Assembly: GCF_000368925.1 (NCBI RefSeq)
Contig: NZ_KB849756.1
Location: 881,429-945,428, forward strand
Length of the DNA stretch: 64,000 nucleotides
Direction of reading: 5' to 3'
From: Acinetobacter bereziniae LMG 1003 = CIP 70.12
Lineage (GTDB): Bacteria > Pseudomonadota > Gammaproteobacteria > Pseudomonadales > Moraxellaceae
Made by a program: the position numbers and the translations under genes. Under the pieces are notes generated by a model. That model saw nothing but the letters and a program-made list of their open reading frames with translations. It did not search any database and was not told where the DNA came from. Shown here piece by piece: positions 8,143 to 17,464 of this stretch (position 1 is the first letter of the stretch; every line of letters begins with the position of its first letter).

Positions 8143-8979
8143 ATGAGCAAACGTATTCCCATTTCGTTTGAGTTTTTCCCAACCAAAACCGATGCAGGTG
8201 CGGAAAAACTTAAAATCGTTCATCAAGAATTGCAACAATTCAATCCAGAGTTTTTTTCCATTACTTATGGTGCTGGTGGTTCTACCCGTGAACGTACTTT
8301 AGCCGCAATTAATGATTTTAATGGTAAAGGTACACCTGTTGCCCCACATCTTTCATGTATTGGAGATGATAAGGCACGCATTGCTGAATTATTAGATATT
8401 TATAAGGCACAGGGTATTGATCGTATCGTTGCATTACGTGGTGATTTACCATCAGGTCAAGTTGGGCTAGGTGAACTCCCTTATGCGACCGATTTGGTTC
8501 GTTTTATTCGTGAACATACTGGTGACCACTTTAAAATTGAAGTCGCAGCATACCCAGAAATGCATCCTCAAGCGGAAAGCTATGATGCAGATATTCAACA
8601 CTTTATTGAAAAAGTAAATGCTGGAGCAAATGCAGCCATTACTCAATTTTTCTTTAATCCAGATGCCTATTTCTATTTTGTAGATCGTATCCAAAAAGCA
8701 GGAATTGATATTCCTGTTGCACCAGGCATTATGCCAATTACCAATGCCAGTAATTTAATTCGCTTTGCTGATGGTACGGGTGCTGAAATTCCACGCTGGA
8801 TCCGTAAGCAACTTGCCACTTATGGTGATGACTCTGCCAGTATTAAAGCCTTTGGTCATGAGGTGGTCGTTAAACTGTGTGAACGCCTTATCGAAGGTGG
8901 TGCGCCAAGTTTGCACTTTTATACGATGAACCATACTGAACCGAATCGTCAGCTTGTCCTTGATCTTGGCTTAGCTTAA
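8143..8979 (+). CDS. metF: 5,10-methylenetetrahydrofolate reductase
   Basis: A 278-residue flavoenzyme that makes 5-methyltetrahydrofolate for methionine synthesis. The family signatures are visible in order: FEFFPTK near residue 9 with the catalytic Glu, FFSITYGAGGSTR, PHLSCIGDD, RIVALRGDLP, AAYPEMHP, ITQFFFNPDAYF and APGIMPI. The length fits bacterial MetF. It has AAAAAAGGATT ahead of the ATG. Following ahcY, it completes a methyl-cycle pair that removes homocysteine produced by AhcY. Whether the ahcY riboswitch also governs it depends on read-through past the two hairpins. Confidence 0.96.
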   Translation: MSKRIPISFEFFPTKTDAGAEKLKIVHQELQQFNPEFFSITYGAGGSTRERTLAAINDFNGKGTPVAPHLSCIGDDKARIAELLDIYKAQGIDRIVALRGDLPSGQVGLGELPYATDLVRFIREHTGDHFKIEVAAYPEMHPQAESYDADIQHFIEKVNAGANAAITQFFFNPDAYFYFVDRIQKAGIDIPVAPGIMPITNASNLIRFADGTGAEIPRWIRKQLATYGDDSASIKAFGHEVVVKLCERLIEGGAPSLHFYTMNHTEPNRQLVLDLGLA

Positions 8980-9017
8980 ATCAAAAAATTGAATTCCTTA
9001 CTTGTGAGTTAAACTGA

Positions 9018-9737
9018 ATGCCTCGCTTTTATATTGAAACGGATCTGGCTGTCGATACGACAGTTGAACTGACTGAAACCGTATTTCATCATTGGGTTAA
9101 GGTATTACGTGCACAAGTCGGTGAACAAGCCACTTTGTTCAATGGACAAGGTGGAGAATATGAAGTGCGCTTAACAGAGGTTGCTAAAAAGTCAGCTTCT
9201 GTTGCGGTGCAATCATTTCACCCCGATAATCGGACGCCTGCTTTCAATGCTTTGCTAGGACAAGTCATGAGTAAAGGTGATCGTATGGATTATGCCATAC
9301 AGAAAGCGGTTGAACTTGGTGTATCCAAAATTCAATTACTGACTTCTGAACGTTGTGAAATGCGTTTAAAATATGACCGCGACCAAAAAAAGCTTGATCA
9401 TTGGCAAGGTATTGCGATTGCTGCTTGTGAACAGTGTGGGATGAATATTGTGCCTGAAATTCTTGCTCCTTTGAGCTTACAAAGCTGGCTGGAAAATAAA
9501 TTACCAGAGACTCGTTTTGTTCTTGCTCCTGAAAAAGAGCAAACCGATGTTCTAGCAAATGCATCCTCAAATCTTGCACTTTTGATTGGTCCAGAAGGTG
9601 GACTCAGTGAAGCAGAAATCTTGACAGCGAACCAATATGGCTTTAAAAATTGGTGTATTGGTCAACGTGTATTAAGAACCGAGACTGCACCTATCGTTGC
9701 CCTGTCTATTTTGAATTATTATTTCCCATTAAAGTGA
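9018..9737 (+). CDS. rsmE: 16S rRNA (uracil-1498-N3)-methyltransferase
   Basis: A 239-residue SPOUT-class methyltransferase with an N-terminal PUA-like domain (FHHWVKVLRA...ATLFNGQGGEYEV). The C-terminal trefoil-knot motifs LLIGPEGGLSEAEI and LRTETAPIVAL form the SAM site. It methylates U1498 of 16S rRNA. It lies 38 bases after metF in the same direction and may share its transcript. The Shine-Dalgarno site is weak. Length and motifs leave little doubt about the family. Confidence 0.95.
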   Translation: MPRFYIETDLAVDTTVELTETVFHHWVKVLRAQVGEQATLFNGQGGEYEVRLTEVAKKSASVAVQSFHPDNRTPAFNALLGQVMSKGDRMDYAIQKAVELGVSKIQLLTSERCEMRLKYDRDQKKLDHWQGIAIAACEQCGMNIVPEILAPLSLQSWLENKLPETRFVLAPEKEQTDVLANASSNLALLIGPEGGLSEAEILTANQYGFKNWCIGQRVLRTETAPIVALSILNYYFPLK

Positions 9738-9874
9738 CTTCTATCACACAAAGCAATTGCAAATTTGGTGATTTCACAGTATTTTAGTAGCAAAGAGACT
9801 ATTAATTAACAAATTTTCAATAGTTGCTCCCCTTAAACCTACGCATTCTAAAAATAGCAGAGGTGCAACAGCTA

Positions 9875-12733
9875 ATGAATGATGTTCAGGAAGAGCTTCT
9901 TTCATATGATGTGAATTCATCGAACATCAGAAAGACTGTTAAAAATATCCGAATTTTTTTTATTTGGGTATTATTTACGTGCATTTGTGATGCCTTTATT
10001 TATCTTTATTTGTTTAAGACACATACCGATTTACTGACATCTTGGTTTGCTACCACTGTTTTATTTATCCTGTCGATCTGTATTTTTCTAACTTGTATGC
10101 TGTATCAAAAGAAAAAAAAATCTTTTAAGCATATGCATGTATTTTTTCAATTTTTTAGTCTAATTCTAGGCAGTCTCTTTGGTATTGGCATCTATATTAT
10201 CAATTTAGAATTGACCAGATTACCCGATACACTTAACCCTTTTTATTCTTTTCTTTTATCCAGTTTTTTGTTGAGTTTTTCTTATGTCATGGCGATGAAC
10301 TTTCTGAATCAACGATTCAGTTATTTCACCGCTTTGTTTGTCCCGTCTTCGATTCCTGTTTTCAGCATTCCATTACTATTTCCACAAAATACCAATGAAG
10401 TGTATAGCACAGTATTTATTGTTTGGTTCGCATTGTTATTTTTCAGTGCGTATATCTCACATAAAATTTACTTGAATTCGGAAATTTTAAATCTGAAAAA
10501 TCGCGTATTGATTAGACAATCTCAGCAACAACTTGAACAATCAAAAGGTTTACAGCTTCAACTCAAAAATGAAATCTCCAAAACTGAAACCATGAAAAAT
10601 GAGTTGCAACTGCATAATCATTTATTAGAACAAAAAGTTAAAGAACGAACATATGATTTTAAGCAAATGAATGATCGTCTTGAGAATCATCAAGCCAATC
10701 TTACCTTTGCACATGAAACCGCTGGAATCCATTCATGGGTCTGGAACATAGAGAAGCGTACCTTTGAAATAGCCGACTCAAAGAGTGATGCTGAATTTAG
10801 ACAATTAAATCTTAAACAGAACAGTGTAGATGATTTCATTCATCCTGAAGATATTGAAAATTATAAAACTCTACTTAAACAACATCTCAAAGGCAAGACT
10901 GAACGTTTTGAAGCAATTTATCGTGTAAAGCGCGATGATCAATGGTGCTGGATTCAGGATATTGGTAAAGTAGTTTCAAAGAACTTTAATAATAAACCAT
11001 TAAGAATGGTGGGTATTCAACGCAATATTCAAAAAGAAAAAACAGATCAAGAAAAATTAAAACTGGCTGCGAATGTTTTAGAACAAGTGGCTGAAGGTGT
11101 ATTTATTTTAGACAATAATTTGTGTTATTTAGAAGTAAATCCCTATTTTGAACAACTTCTGGCATATACCGAAAATGATTTGATTGGTCGCCATCTCTTT
11201 GATATTACACTCAACAACAATGCACGTACGCAAAAGATGTATACGGTGATTACCCAAAGTTTAGTCCAACATGGTGAATTTGAATCAGAATTACAAATTG
11301 ATTTCACATCAGGGAAAAAGTTGGTGCTTTGGGTACATATTAATGCGATTTATGATGAAAAAAATAAAATTTCAAACTATGTAGGCATTATTACGGACTT
11401 AACTGATCGCAAAAAGCAGGAACAACGACTCTCTTATTTAGAACACTACGATATCCTCACCGATCTGCCTAATCGCTTTTATTTCAAGCAACGACTTCAT
11501 CATTATTTAACCCATTATTCGAGTACATTTAAAAACTTTGCGGTTTTACGCATTAACATTGATCGTTTTAAACTGTTTAATGAGTTCATGAGCCATAAAG
11601 AAGGTGATGAATTACTCAAACGAGTGGCACATCGCTTAAGATTATGTTGTAGCAATGCCTCGCTTATTGCCTATTTGAACAATGATGATTTTGCTGTGAT
11701 ATATAATTTAAACAGTAATATCAATATTCATCAGCATGCACAAAACATCTTAGATGCATTTAAACAGCCGTTTGAAATCAATGCACAAGAACAAACCATT
11801 ACGCTTTCAATTGGGATTGCCCTGTACCCAGAGCATGGGCTGCAACTGGATAGTTTAAATGGTCACGCAGAATCTGCTTTGAGAGAAGCCAAACGCTTAG
11901 GTGGCAATACAGTTTATTTTTATTCTGATAAGAAAACACCTTTACTGAATCAAGGTATAAACTTAGAAAGCGAACTTCGAAAAGCGATTAAACATAAAGA
12001 GTTGACTGTCCACTATCAACCTAAAATCTGTGTTAAAACACAGCGTATTTATGGTTTTGAAGCTTTAGTGCGTTGGCATCATCCTACACTGGGCTATATT
12101 TTGCCTGATATTTTTATTCCACTCGCAGAAGAAACCAGTTTAATTTCTGATATTGGATTGATCGTATTGCATGAAACCTGTAAACAGATTCAGTATTGGC
12201 AATCTCTTGGCTTTGATCACTTTAGAGTATCCATCAATATTGTTGCCCAACAAATCTATCGTGGTCAGTTGATTGAAGATATTGATTATGCGCTTAAAAA
12301 ATATAATATTTCTGGTGATATGCTTGAACTTGAATTAACCGAATCTTCTTTATTTGAAAAATCAGACCAAGTCAATTTACTTTTAAAACAACTGAAAGAT
12401 CGTCATATTTCAATTTCTTTAGATGATTTCGGTACAGGTTATTCTTCCCTCGCCTATCTCACCAGTTATCCATTTGATATTTTAAAAATAGATAAAGCCT
12501 TTATTTCAAAAATTGGTCAAGAGAAAGACGAAGCGATTGTGAATGCAATTATTGCCATGGGAAATGCCATAGGGATTACGCTTGTTGCTGAAGGTGTAGA
12601 AACCAAAGAACAGGCATTATTTTTAGAAAAACATGGATGCTATATTTTACAAGGATTCTATTTTTCTAAAGCACTTTCTTCAGCAGACAGTACAAAATAT
12701 TTAGAACAGCATAAGCTAATTACGATTTGCTAA
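9875..12733 (+). CDS. Membrane PAS/GGDEF/EAL protein, probable c-di-GMP phosphodiesterase
   Basis: A 952-residue inner-membrane signalling protein. Order of domains: about six hydrophobic helices (residues 30-210), a coiled coil, two PAS domains (about 270-390 and 400-520), GGDEF (about 530-690) and EAL (about 700-945). The GGDEF active site reads YLNNDDF, so the two glycines are lost and cyclase activity is unlikely. The EAL domain keeps EALVRW, ELELTES, SLDDFGTGYSSL, IDKAFI and AEGVET, so it should degrade cyclic di-GMP. An upstream TTG (9824) and GTG (9863) are in frame. The ATG after GAGGT is preferred. No partner gene is adjacent. Confidence 0.9.
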   Translation: MNDVQEELLSYDVNSSNIRKTVKNIRIFFIWVLFTCICDAFIYLYLFKTHTDLLTSWFATTVLFILSICIFLTCMLYQKKKKSFKHMHVFFQFFSLILGSLFGIGIYIINLELTRLPDTLNPFYSFLLSSFLLSFSYVMAMNFLNQRFSYFTALFVPSSIPVFSIPLLFPQNTNEVYSTVFIVWFALLFFSAYISHKIYLNSEILNLKNRVLIRQSQQQLEQSKGLQLQLKNEISKTETMKNELQLHNHLLEQKVKERTYDFKQMNDRLENHQANLTFAHETAGIHSWVWNIEKRTFEIADSKSDAEFRQLNLKQNSVDDFIHPEDIENYKTLLKQHLKGKTERFEAIYRVKRDDQWCWIQDIGKVVSKNFNNKPLRMVGIQRNIQKEKTDQEKLKLAANVLEQVAEGVFILDNNLCYLEVNPYFEQLLAYTENDLIGRHLFDITLNNNARTQKMYTVITQSLVQHGEFESELQIDFTSGKKLVLWVHINAIYDEKNKISNYVGIITDLTDRKKQEQRLSYLEHYDILTDLPNRFYFKQRLHHYLTHYSSTFKNFAVLRINIDRFKLFNEFMSHKEGDELLKRVAHRLRLCCSNASLIAYLNNDDFAVIYNLNSNINIHQHAQNILDAFKQPFEINAQEQTITLSIGIALYPEHGLQLDSLNGHAESALREAKRLGGNTVYFYSDKKTPLLNQGINLESELRKAIKHKELTVHYQPKICVKTQRIYGFEALVRWHHPTLGYILPDIFIPLAEETSLISDIGLIVLHETCKQIQYWQSLGFDHFRVSINIVAQQIYRGQLIEDIDYALKKYNISGDMLELELTESSLFEKSDQVNLLLKQLKDRHISISLDDFGTGYSSLAYLTSYPFDILKIDKAFISKIGQEKDEAIVNAIIAMGNAIGITLVAEGVETKEQALFLEKHGCYILQGFYFSKALSSADSTKYLEQHKLITIC

Positions 12734-12870
12734 TTTTTTTAGACTTTAAATCTATAACTTTGTTGGAAATAACTGCTTTTTGACTGTCGGTATTGTTCAA
12801 CAAATGTTATATTCGATCAAATTTAGTCAAACCACCAGCCTCGCTGGAACATGTAATAATCGAGATTCAG

Positions 12871-15141
12871 ATGGATGATCAATCTTTAAAACAGCAAGCC
12901 CTTTACTATCACGAATTTCCAACACCAGGAAAAATCAGCGTCACACCAAGCAAGCAATTGGTCAATCAACATGATCTAGCACTTGCCTACTCTCCTGGCG
13001 TCGCAGCACCTTGTTTAGAAATTGAAAAAGACCCTTCTAAAGCTGCGCTTTATACTGCGCGTGGTAACTTGGTCGCAGTGGTCAGTAATGGTACAGCCGT
13101 TTTAGGACTGGGTAACATTGGTCCATTGGCATCTAAGCCAGTAATGGAAGGTAAAGGCGTATTATTTAAAAAATTCGCGGGTGTCGATGTTTTCGATATC
13201 GAAATTGCTGAAAATGATCCTGATAAAATTGTTGATATCGTAGCAGCATTAGAACCTACTTTTGGTGGAATCAACCTCGAAGACATTAAAGCACCAGAAT
13301 GTTTCTATATTGAACAAAAACTTCGTGAACGCATGAAAATTCCTGTGTTCCATGATGATCAACACGGTACCTCTATCATTGTTGGTTCAGCACTTCTCAA
13401 TGCCTTGCAATTAAACGGCAAGAAAATTGATGAAATCAAAATTGTCGCTTCTGGCGCTGGCGCTGCGGCACTTTCATGTTTAGATTTACTTTGTGCGATT
13501 GGTGCGAAAAAAGAAAACATCATTGTGGCAGACTCACGTGGTCTATTAACCACAAAACGTGAAGGCTTAGATGAGTCGAAAAAGCGTTATGTACAAGATA
13601 TTGAAGGCTCTCAAATCGCTGATGTGATTGCAGATGCTGATATGTTTTTAGGTCTTTCAGCAGCAGGAATCTTGACCAAAGAAATGGTTAAAGTGATGGC
13701 AGCAGATCCGATCATCTTTGCCTTAGCCAACCCAGATCCTGAAATTTTGCCTGAACATGCACATGAAGTACGTCCAGATGTGATTATGGCAACAGGTCGT
13801 TCAGACTATCCAAACCAAGTCAACAATGCGCTGTGCTTCCCTTATATCTTCCGTGGTGCGCTTGACGTAGGTGCAACAACAATTAATGAAGAGATGAAAA
13901 TTGCTTGTGTGCATGCAATTGCACGTATGGCACATGTTGAAGCAGATGCTGCATCTTATGGTGAAAAATCTGCATCGTTTGGTCGTGATTATTTAATTCC
14001 ACGTCCACTTGATCAACGTCTGATTTTGGAAATTGCACCTGCTGTAGCACAAGCTGCGATGGACTCAGGTGTAGCGAGTCGCCCAATTGCTGACTTCTCT
14101 GCTTATCGTCAACGTTTATCTGAGTTTGTCTATAACTCAGCATTGATGATGAAACCTATTTTTGCGCAAGCAAAAACTGCACCTAAACGTATTGCTTATG
14201 CTGAAGGTGAAGATCTTCGTGTATTACGTGCAGTACAAATTGCAGTTGATGAAGGTTTAGCACAACCTATTCTTGTGGGACGTACTTCTGTCATCGAAAC
14301 CAACATTAAGAAATTGGGCTTACGTCTAGAACATGGTCTAAACATCACGATCGTTGATCAAGAGAAAAACCCTGATTACGATAAGTTTGCAGATGACTAT
14401 TACAACTTGATGCAACGCAAAGGCGTAACGCCTGAGTATGCTCAACGTGAGTCACGTCGTCGTTCTACGCTGATCGCTGCAATGTTGGTTCGTCATGGTT
14501 TAGCAGACGGTATGTTATGTGGTACTTATGCAAGTTATGACATTCATTTAGACTTTGTTAAAAATGTGATTGGTCTGAAAGATGGTCGTAGCACATTCTT
14601 TACTCTAAACGCATTGATGCTTGAAGATCGCAATATTTTCATTGCCGATACTTATGTAAACACCAACCCAACGGCTGAACAGCTTGCTGAAATGACAATT
14701 TTAGCTGCTGAAGAAGTTCGTCGTTTCGGTATGACGCCACGTGTTGCTTTATTGTCGCATTCAAGCTTTGGTTCAGACCAAAACGATCCAAGCGCACAGA
14801 AAATGCGTAAAGTGTTTGAAATCTTGACTGAGATTGCACCAGAGTTGGAAGTGGAAGGCGAAATGCACGCAGATGCGGCATTAGACGAAAACATTCGTCA
14901 TTTTGCATTCCCAAATTCTCGCTTCAAAGGTTCTGCAAACTTGTTGATCATGCCAAATCTTGATGCGGCAAACATTTCATTCAACTTGTTAAAATCTACA
15001 TCAGGCAATAATGTAACGATTGGTCCTATTTTGCTTGGTGCTGCGAAGCCAGTTCATATCTTAACACCAACTGCAACAACACGTCGTTTGGTGAATATGA
15101 CTGCTTTAACCGTTGCTGAAATTCAACAAGCTCAAGGCTAA
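12871..15141 (+). CDS. maeB: NADP-dependent malic enzyme with phosphotransacetylase-like C-terminus
   Basis: A 756-residue protein of the long MaeB type. The malic enzyme half shows LALAYSPGVAAPC, VLGLGNIGPLASKPVMEGK, FHDDQHGTSI and the dinucleotide-binding IVASGAGAAAL. The C-terminal half (from about residue 430) is phosphotransacetylase-like (RIAYAEGEDLRVLRAVQIAVDEG), thought to be regulatory rather than catalytic. The enzyme decarboxylates malate to pyruvate with NADPH. A TTG-started extension to 12793 is unlikely. The chosen ATG gives the usual family N-terminus (MDDQSLKQQALYYHEFP). A strong hairpin terminator follows the gene. Confidence 0.95.
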   Translation: MDDQSLKQQALYYHEFPTPGKISVTPSKQLVNQHDLALAYSPGVAAPCLEIEKDPSKAALYTARGNLVAVVSNGTAVLGLGNIGPLASKPVMEGKGVLFKKFAGVDVFDIEIAENDPDKIVDIVAALEPTFGGINLEDIKAPECFYIEQKLRERMKIPVFHDDQHGTSIIVGSALLNALQLNGKKIDEIKIVASGAGAAALSCLDLLCAIGAKKENIIVADSRGLLTTKREGLDESKKRYVQDIEGSQIADVIADADMFLGLSAAGILTKEMVKVMAADPIIFALANPDPEILPEHAHEVRPDVIMATGRSDYPNQVNNALCFPYIFRGALDVGATTINEEMKIACVHAIARMAHVEADAASYGEKSASFGRDYLIPRPLDQRLILEIAPAVAQAAMDSGVASRPIADFSAYRQRLSEFVYNSALMMKPIFAQAKTAPKRIAYAEGEDLRVLRAVQIAVDEGLAQPILVGRTSVIETNIKKLGLRLEHGLNITIVDQEKNPDYDKFADDYYNLMQRKGVTPEYAQRESRRRSTLIAAMLVRHGLADGMLCGTYASYDIHLDFVKNVIGLKDGRSTFFTLNALMLEDRNIFIADTYVNTNPTAEQLAEMTILAAEEVRRFGMTPRVALLSHSSFGSDQNDPSAQKMRKVFEILTEIAPELEVEGEMHADAALDENIRHFAFPNSRFKGSANLLIMPNLDAANISFNLLKSTSGNNVTIGPILLGAAKPVHILTPTATTRRLVNMTALTVAEIQQAQG

Positions 15142-15201
15142 CCCAGCTTAGGTATAAATACTGCAGAACTTTAGTCAAGCAACTCAAGTGCTGTACTTGA
15201 G

Positions 15202-15248
15202 AAAACCTCTATTCTGTTGCATGATGGCATCAAGAATAGAGGTTTTTT
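15202..15248 (+). terminator. maeB terminator overlapping the cca ribosome-binding site
   Basis: A perfect 14-bp stem (AAAACCTCTATTCT at 15202-15215 with AGAATAGAGGTTTT at 15233-15246) ends in TT two bases before the cca ATG. The GAGG of the 3' arm is the only Shine-Dalgarno candidate for cca, seven bases from its start. When the stem forms, it should stop maeB transcripts and hide the cca site. A transcript starting inside the loop would leave it free. Confidence 0.85.
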
Positions 15249-15249
15249 C

Positions 15250-16488
15250 ATGCAAGTTTATTTAGTAGGCGGTGCCGTTAGAGATCATTTACTCGGTCAT
15301 CCCTATCACGAAAAAGATTATGTTGTGGTTGGTGCTACGCCAGAACAACTTCTTGCCCAAGGTTATCAACCTGTGGGAAAAGATTTCCCTGTGTTTTTAC
15401 ATCCAGAAACAAAAGAAGAATATGCGCTCGCACGTACTGAACGTAAGTCAGGACATGGGTATCATGGCTTTGAGTTTTTTACTGATCCAGATGTCACTTT
15501 AGAAGAAGATTTGATTCGCCGTGATCTCACCATCAATGCCATGGCAATGGATGATGCTGGTCAAGTTTATGACCCTTATCACGGACAAGATGACCTTAAA
15601 CATAAAGTTTTACGTCATGTTTCTAGTGCTTTTGCAGAAGACCCTTTACGTGTGTTGCGTGTAGCACGTTTTGCTGCTCGATATGCTCAATATGGTTTTC
15701 GTATTGCCGATGAAACCATCAGCTTAATGCGCCTATTGGCTGAGTCTGGTGAGTTACAAGCTTTAACACCAGAACGAGTTTGGAAAGAAACTTCTCGTGC
15801 TTTATTGGAAGATCATGCTGATGTTTATTTTGAAGTATTACGTGAATGTGGTGCTTTAAAAGTTTTATTCCCTGAAATTGATGCACTGTTTGGTGTACCA
15901 CAACGACCTGAATATCATCCTGAAATTGACTGTGGTATTCATACCCTGATGTCTCTACAACAAGCATGTAAAGCCAATTATGCTTTGGATGTGCGCTTTG
16001 CTGTACTGGTACATGATCTGGGTAAAGCGCTTACGCCAAAAGATGAGCTACCACGGCATATCATGCATGAAGAACGTGGTATTCAACCTGTTACGGCGGT
16101 ATGTGATCGTTTGCGTGTACCAACTCAAACCAAACAACTTGCCCTTGCTGTATGTAAAGAGCATTTAAAATGCCACCAAGCCTTTACTTTAAAAGCAGGC
16201 ACATTATGGCGCTTACTACAACGTTTAGACGTATTGCGCCGTCCAGAGCGTGTTGAAGCGTTTGTTCAAGCTTGTGAATGTGATGCAAAAGGTCGTTTGG
16301 GTTTAGAAGATCGTGAATACCCTCAAGCCCATTTCCTTTTAGAGGTGATGAAAACTGTACGTAGCATCAAAGCCTCAGACTTACCATCAGAAGTTCAAGG
16401 TGCAGATATTGGTGAGATGCTGATTCAAAAACGCATCGAGGCGATTACGCACTTAAAAGATCAATTAGGTCATCATCATACAGTTTAA
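15250..16488 (+). CDS. cca: CCA tRNA nucleotidyltransferase (with HD domain)
   Basis: A 412-residue enzyme that adds or repairs the 3' CCA of tRNAs. The nucleotidyltransferase head shows YLVGGAVRD and the KDYVVVG strand. RRDLTINAMA and the arginine-rich LRVLRVARFAARY follow. The HD phosphohydrolase domain is marked by VLVHDLGKALTP and the downstream HEERG, which matches the class II gammaproteobacterial enzyme. The start (MQVYLVGG) is the family N-terminus; the upstream extension to 15217 lies inside the maeB terminator loop and is rejected. The ribosome-binding site is inside the terminator stem. Confidence 0.96.
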   Translation: MQVYLVGGAVRDHLLGHPYHEKDYVVVGATPEQLLAQGYQPVGKDFPVFLHPETKEEYALARTERKSGHGYHGFEFFTDPDVTLEEDLIRRDLTINAMAMDDAGQVYDPYHGQDDLKHKVLRHVSSAFAEDPLRVLRVARFAARYAQYGFRIADETISLMRLLAESGELQALTPERVWKETSRALLEDHADVYFEVLRECGALKVLFPEIDALFGVPQRPEYHPEIDCGIHTLMSLQQACKANYALDVRFAVLVHDLGKALTPKDELPRHIMHEERGIQPVTAVCDRLRVPTQTKQLALAVCKEHLKCHQAFTLKAGTLWRLLQRLDVLRRPERVEAFVQACECDAKGRLGLEDREYPQAHFLLEVMKTVRSIKASDLPSEVQGADIGEMLIQKRIEAITHLKDQLGHHHTV

Positions 16489-16490
16489 GC

Positions 16491-16521
16491 AAAAAACCTC
16501 TCAGAAATTTGAGAGGTTTTT
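16491..16521. terminator. Terminator after cca
   Basis: The stem CCTCTCA / TGAGAGG (16497-16503 with 16510-16516) is flanked by an A-run and a T-run, so it can terminate in both directions. It lies between cca and the convergent gene ending at 16536. Confidence 0.85.
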
Positions 16522-16535
16522 GTAAATTCAAAATG

Positions 16536-16877
16536 TTAGCTAAATGGGTTTGGTGTATTCCACGGCTCATTTCTATAAATAATTTTTCCGTCCTCTACAC
16601 AGAGTATCCATGTGTAAAAAAACTCTTCACCTAAACCTCGACTTTCAAAACTTGCTTGAGGTAATAATGGTACAATTTTCACTAATAATTCAAATAGATA
16701 AAGTGAATGAACTGCAAAATCTGCTTTCCCCTCGCTAAAAGCATTCAGTAAATCAAGATACACATCCTCATGAATAGCATCTTCTTTTAAAATTTCAAGA
16801 ATTTTTTGCTTATGCTCAGAGATATCAATTTCTTCAAAGTTATTATTGGTTATATGTAATTCTGTATAAAAACTCAT
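16536..16877 (-). CDS. Hypothetical protein (113 aa)
   Basis: Not recognised. A soluble, acidic, helical protein with no signal peptide; the C-terminus runs FFYTWILCVEDGKIIYRNEPW. A good AAAGGAGA lies eight bases before the ATG. It follows the 157-residue gene after about 30 bases, so the two look like one operon. Both are AT-rich and sit alone between cca and epmA, a position where housekeeping genes would be expected to run on. Small acidic proteins of this kind are often orphan immunity proteins of contact-dependent or type VI toxins; that is a guess from size and composition. Confidence 0.65.
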   Translation of the reverse strand: MSFYTELHITNNNFEEIDISEHKQKILEILKEDAIHEDVYLDLLNAFSEGKADFAVHSLYLFELLVKIVPLLPQASFESRGLGEEFFYTWILCVEDGKIIYRNEPWNTPNPFS

Positions 16878-16907
16878 GACCGTCTCCTTTAATCATTTTA
16901 CTGATAT

Positions 16908-17381
16908 TTAAATAATCGTAAAATTCTCATTTATCCAAGCTTGTGCTAGTTCTTCTGATTCAAATTCTTTGATAGTAGCTTGATCAGAATCTATATAGAT
17001 GATCTCAAAATACTTTAAAATATTGTTTCCATAAATAGAGTTTATATGTGAAATTTTATCACTATCCAATGCTGTATGTTTTTCTACATTGATTAGATCA
17101 GATATTTCAAAAGATTTTAAGTTTAAATTTTCACAACTATAACTATTCAATTCTTCTTCAAAATCAGGGAATATTTTATGAAAACTTTCCATCCAACTAT
17201 GAACATTATACGTTTCAATATTTTTAAAACTTGGTAAATCAGGACTACTCGTTCTTACTTTTTTTACAGTCTCAAATGCAAATAATGAGCCTAAATTACA
17301 AAATCTAATAACTTGAATATTAAATATATAATCTGGATTTAAGTAATTTCCATCATCATCTTGTATAAAGTATGGTTTCAT
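16908..17381 (-). CDS. Hypothetical protein (157 aa)
   Basis: Not recognised. The protein begins MKPYFIQDDDGNYLNPDY and ends in a helix-strand EELAQAWINENFTII. It has no signal peptide or membrane helix and is acidic. An AAGAG motif lies ahead of the start. It is the upstream member of a two-gene unit with the 113-residue ORF. The strongly AT-rich coding sequence contrasts with neighbouring cca and epmA and suggests acquisition. A toxin-immunity role is possible but not shown. Confidence 0.65.
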   Translation of the reverse strand: MKPYFIQDDDGNYLNPDYIFNIQVIRFCNLGSLFAFETVKKVRTSSPDLPSFKNIETYNVHSWMESFHKIFPDFEEELNSYSCENLNLKSFEISDLINVEKHTALDSDKISHINSIYGNNILKYFEIIYIDSDQATIKEFESEELAQAWINENFTII

Positions 17382-17464
17382 TTAGTCACTCTTTAATTAT
17401 TTATTTTATTTAAAATAATATGATTGCATACCCAACTAAAAACTAACTAGGTATGCAAAATTAA

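Noticed and set aside
14639..14914. Two overlapping minus-strand ORFs inside maeB
   Set aside because: They are shadow frames opposite a well-conserved gene.
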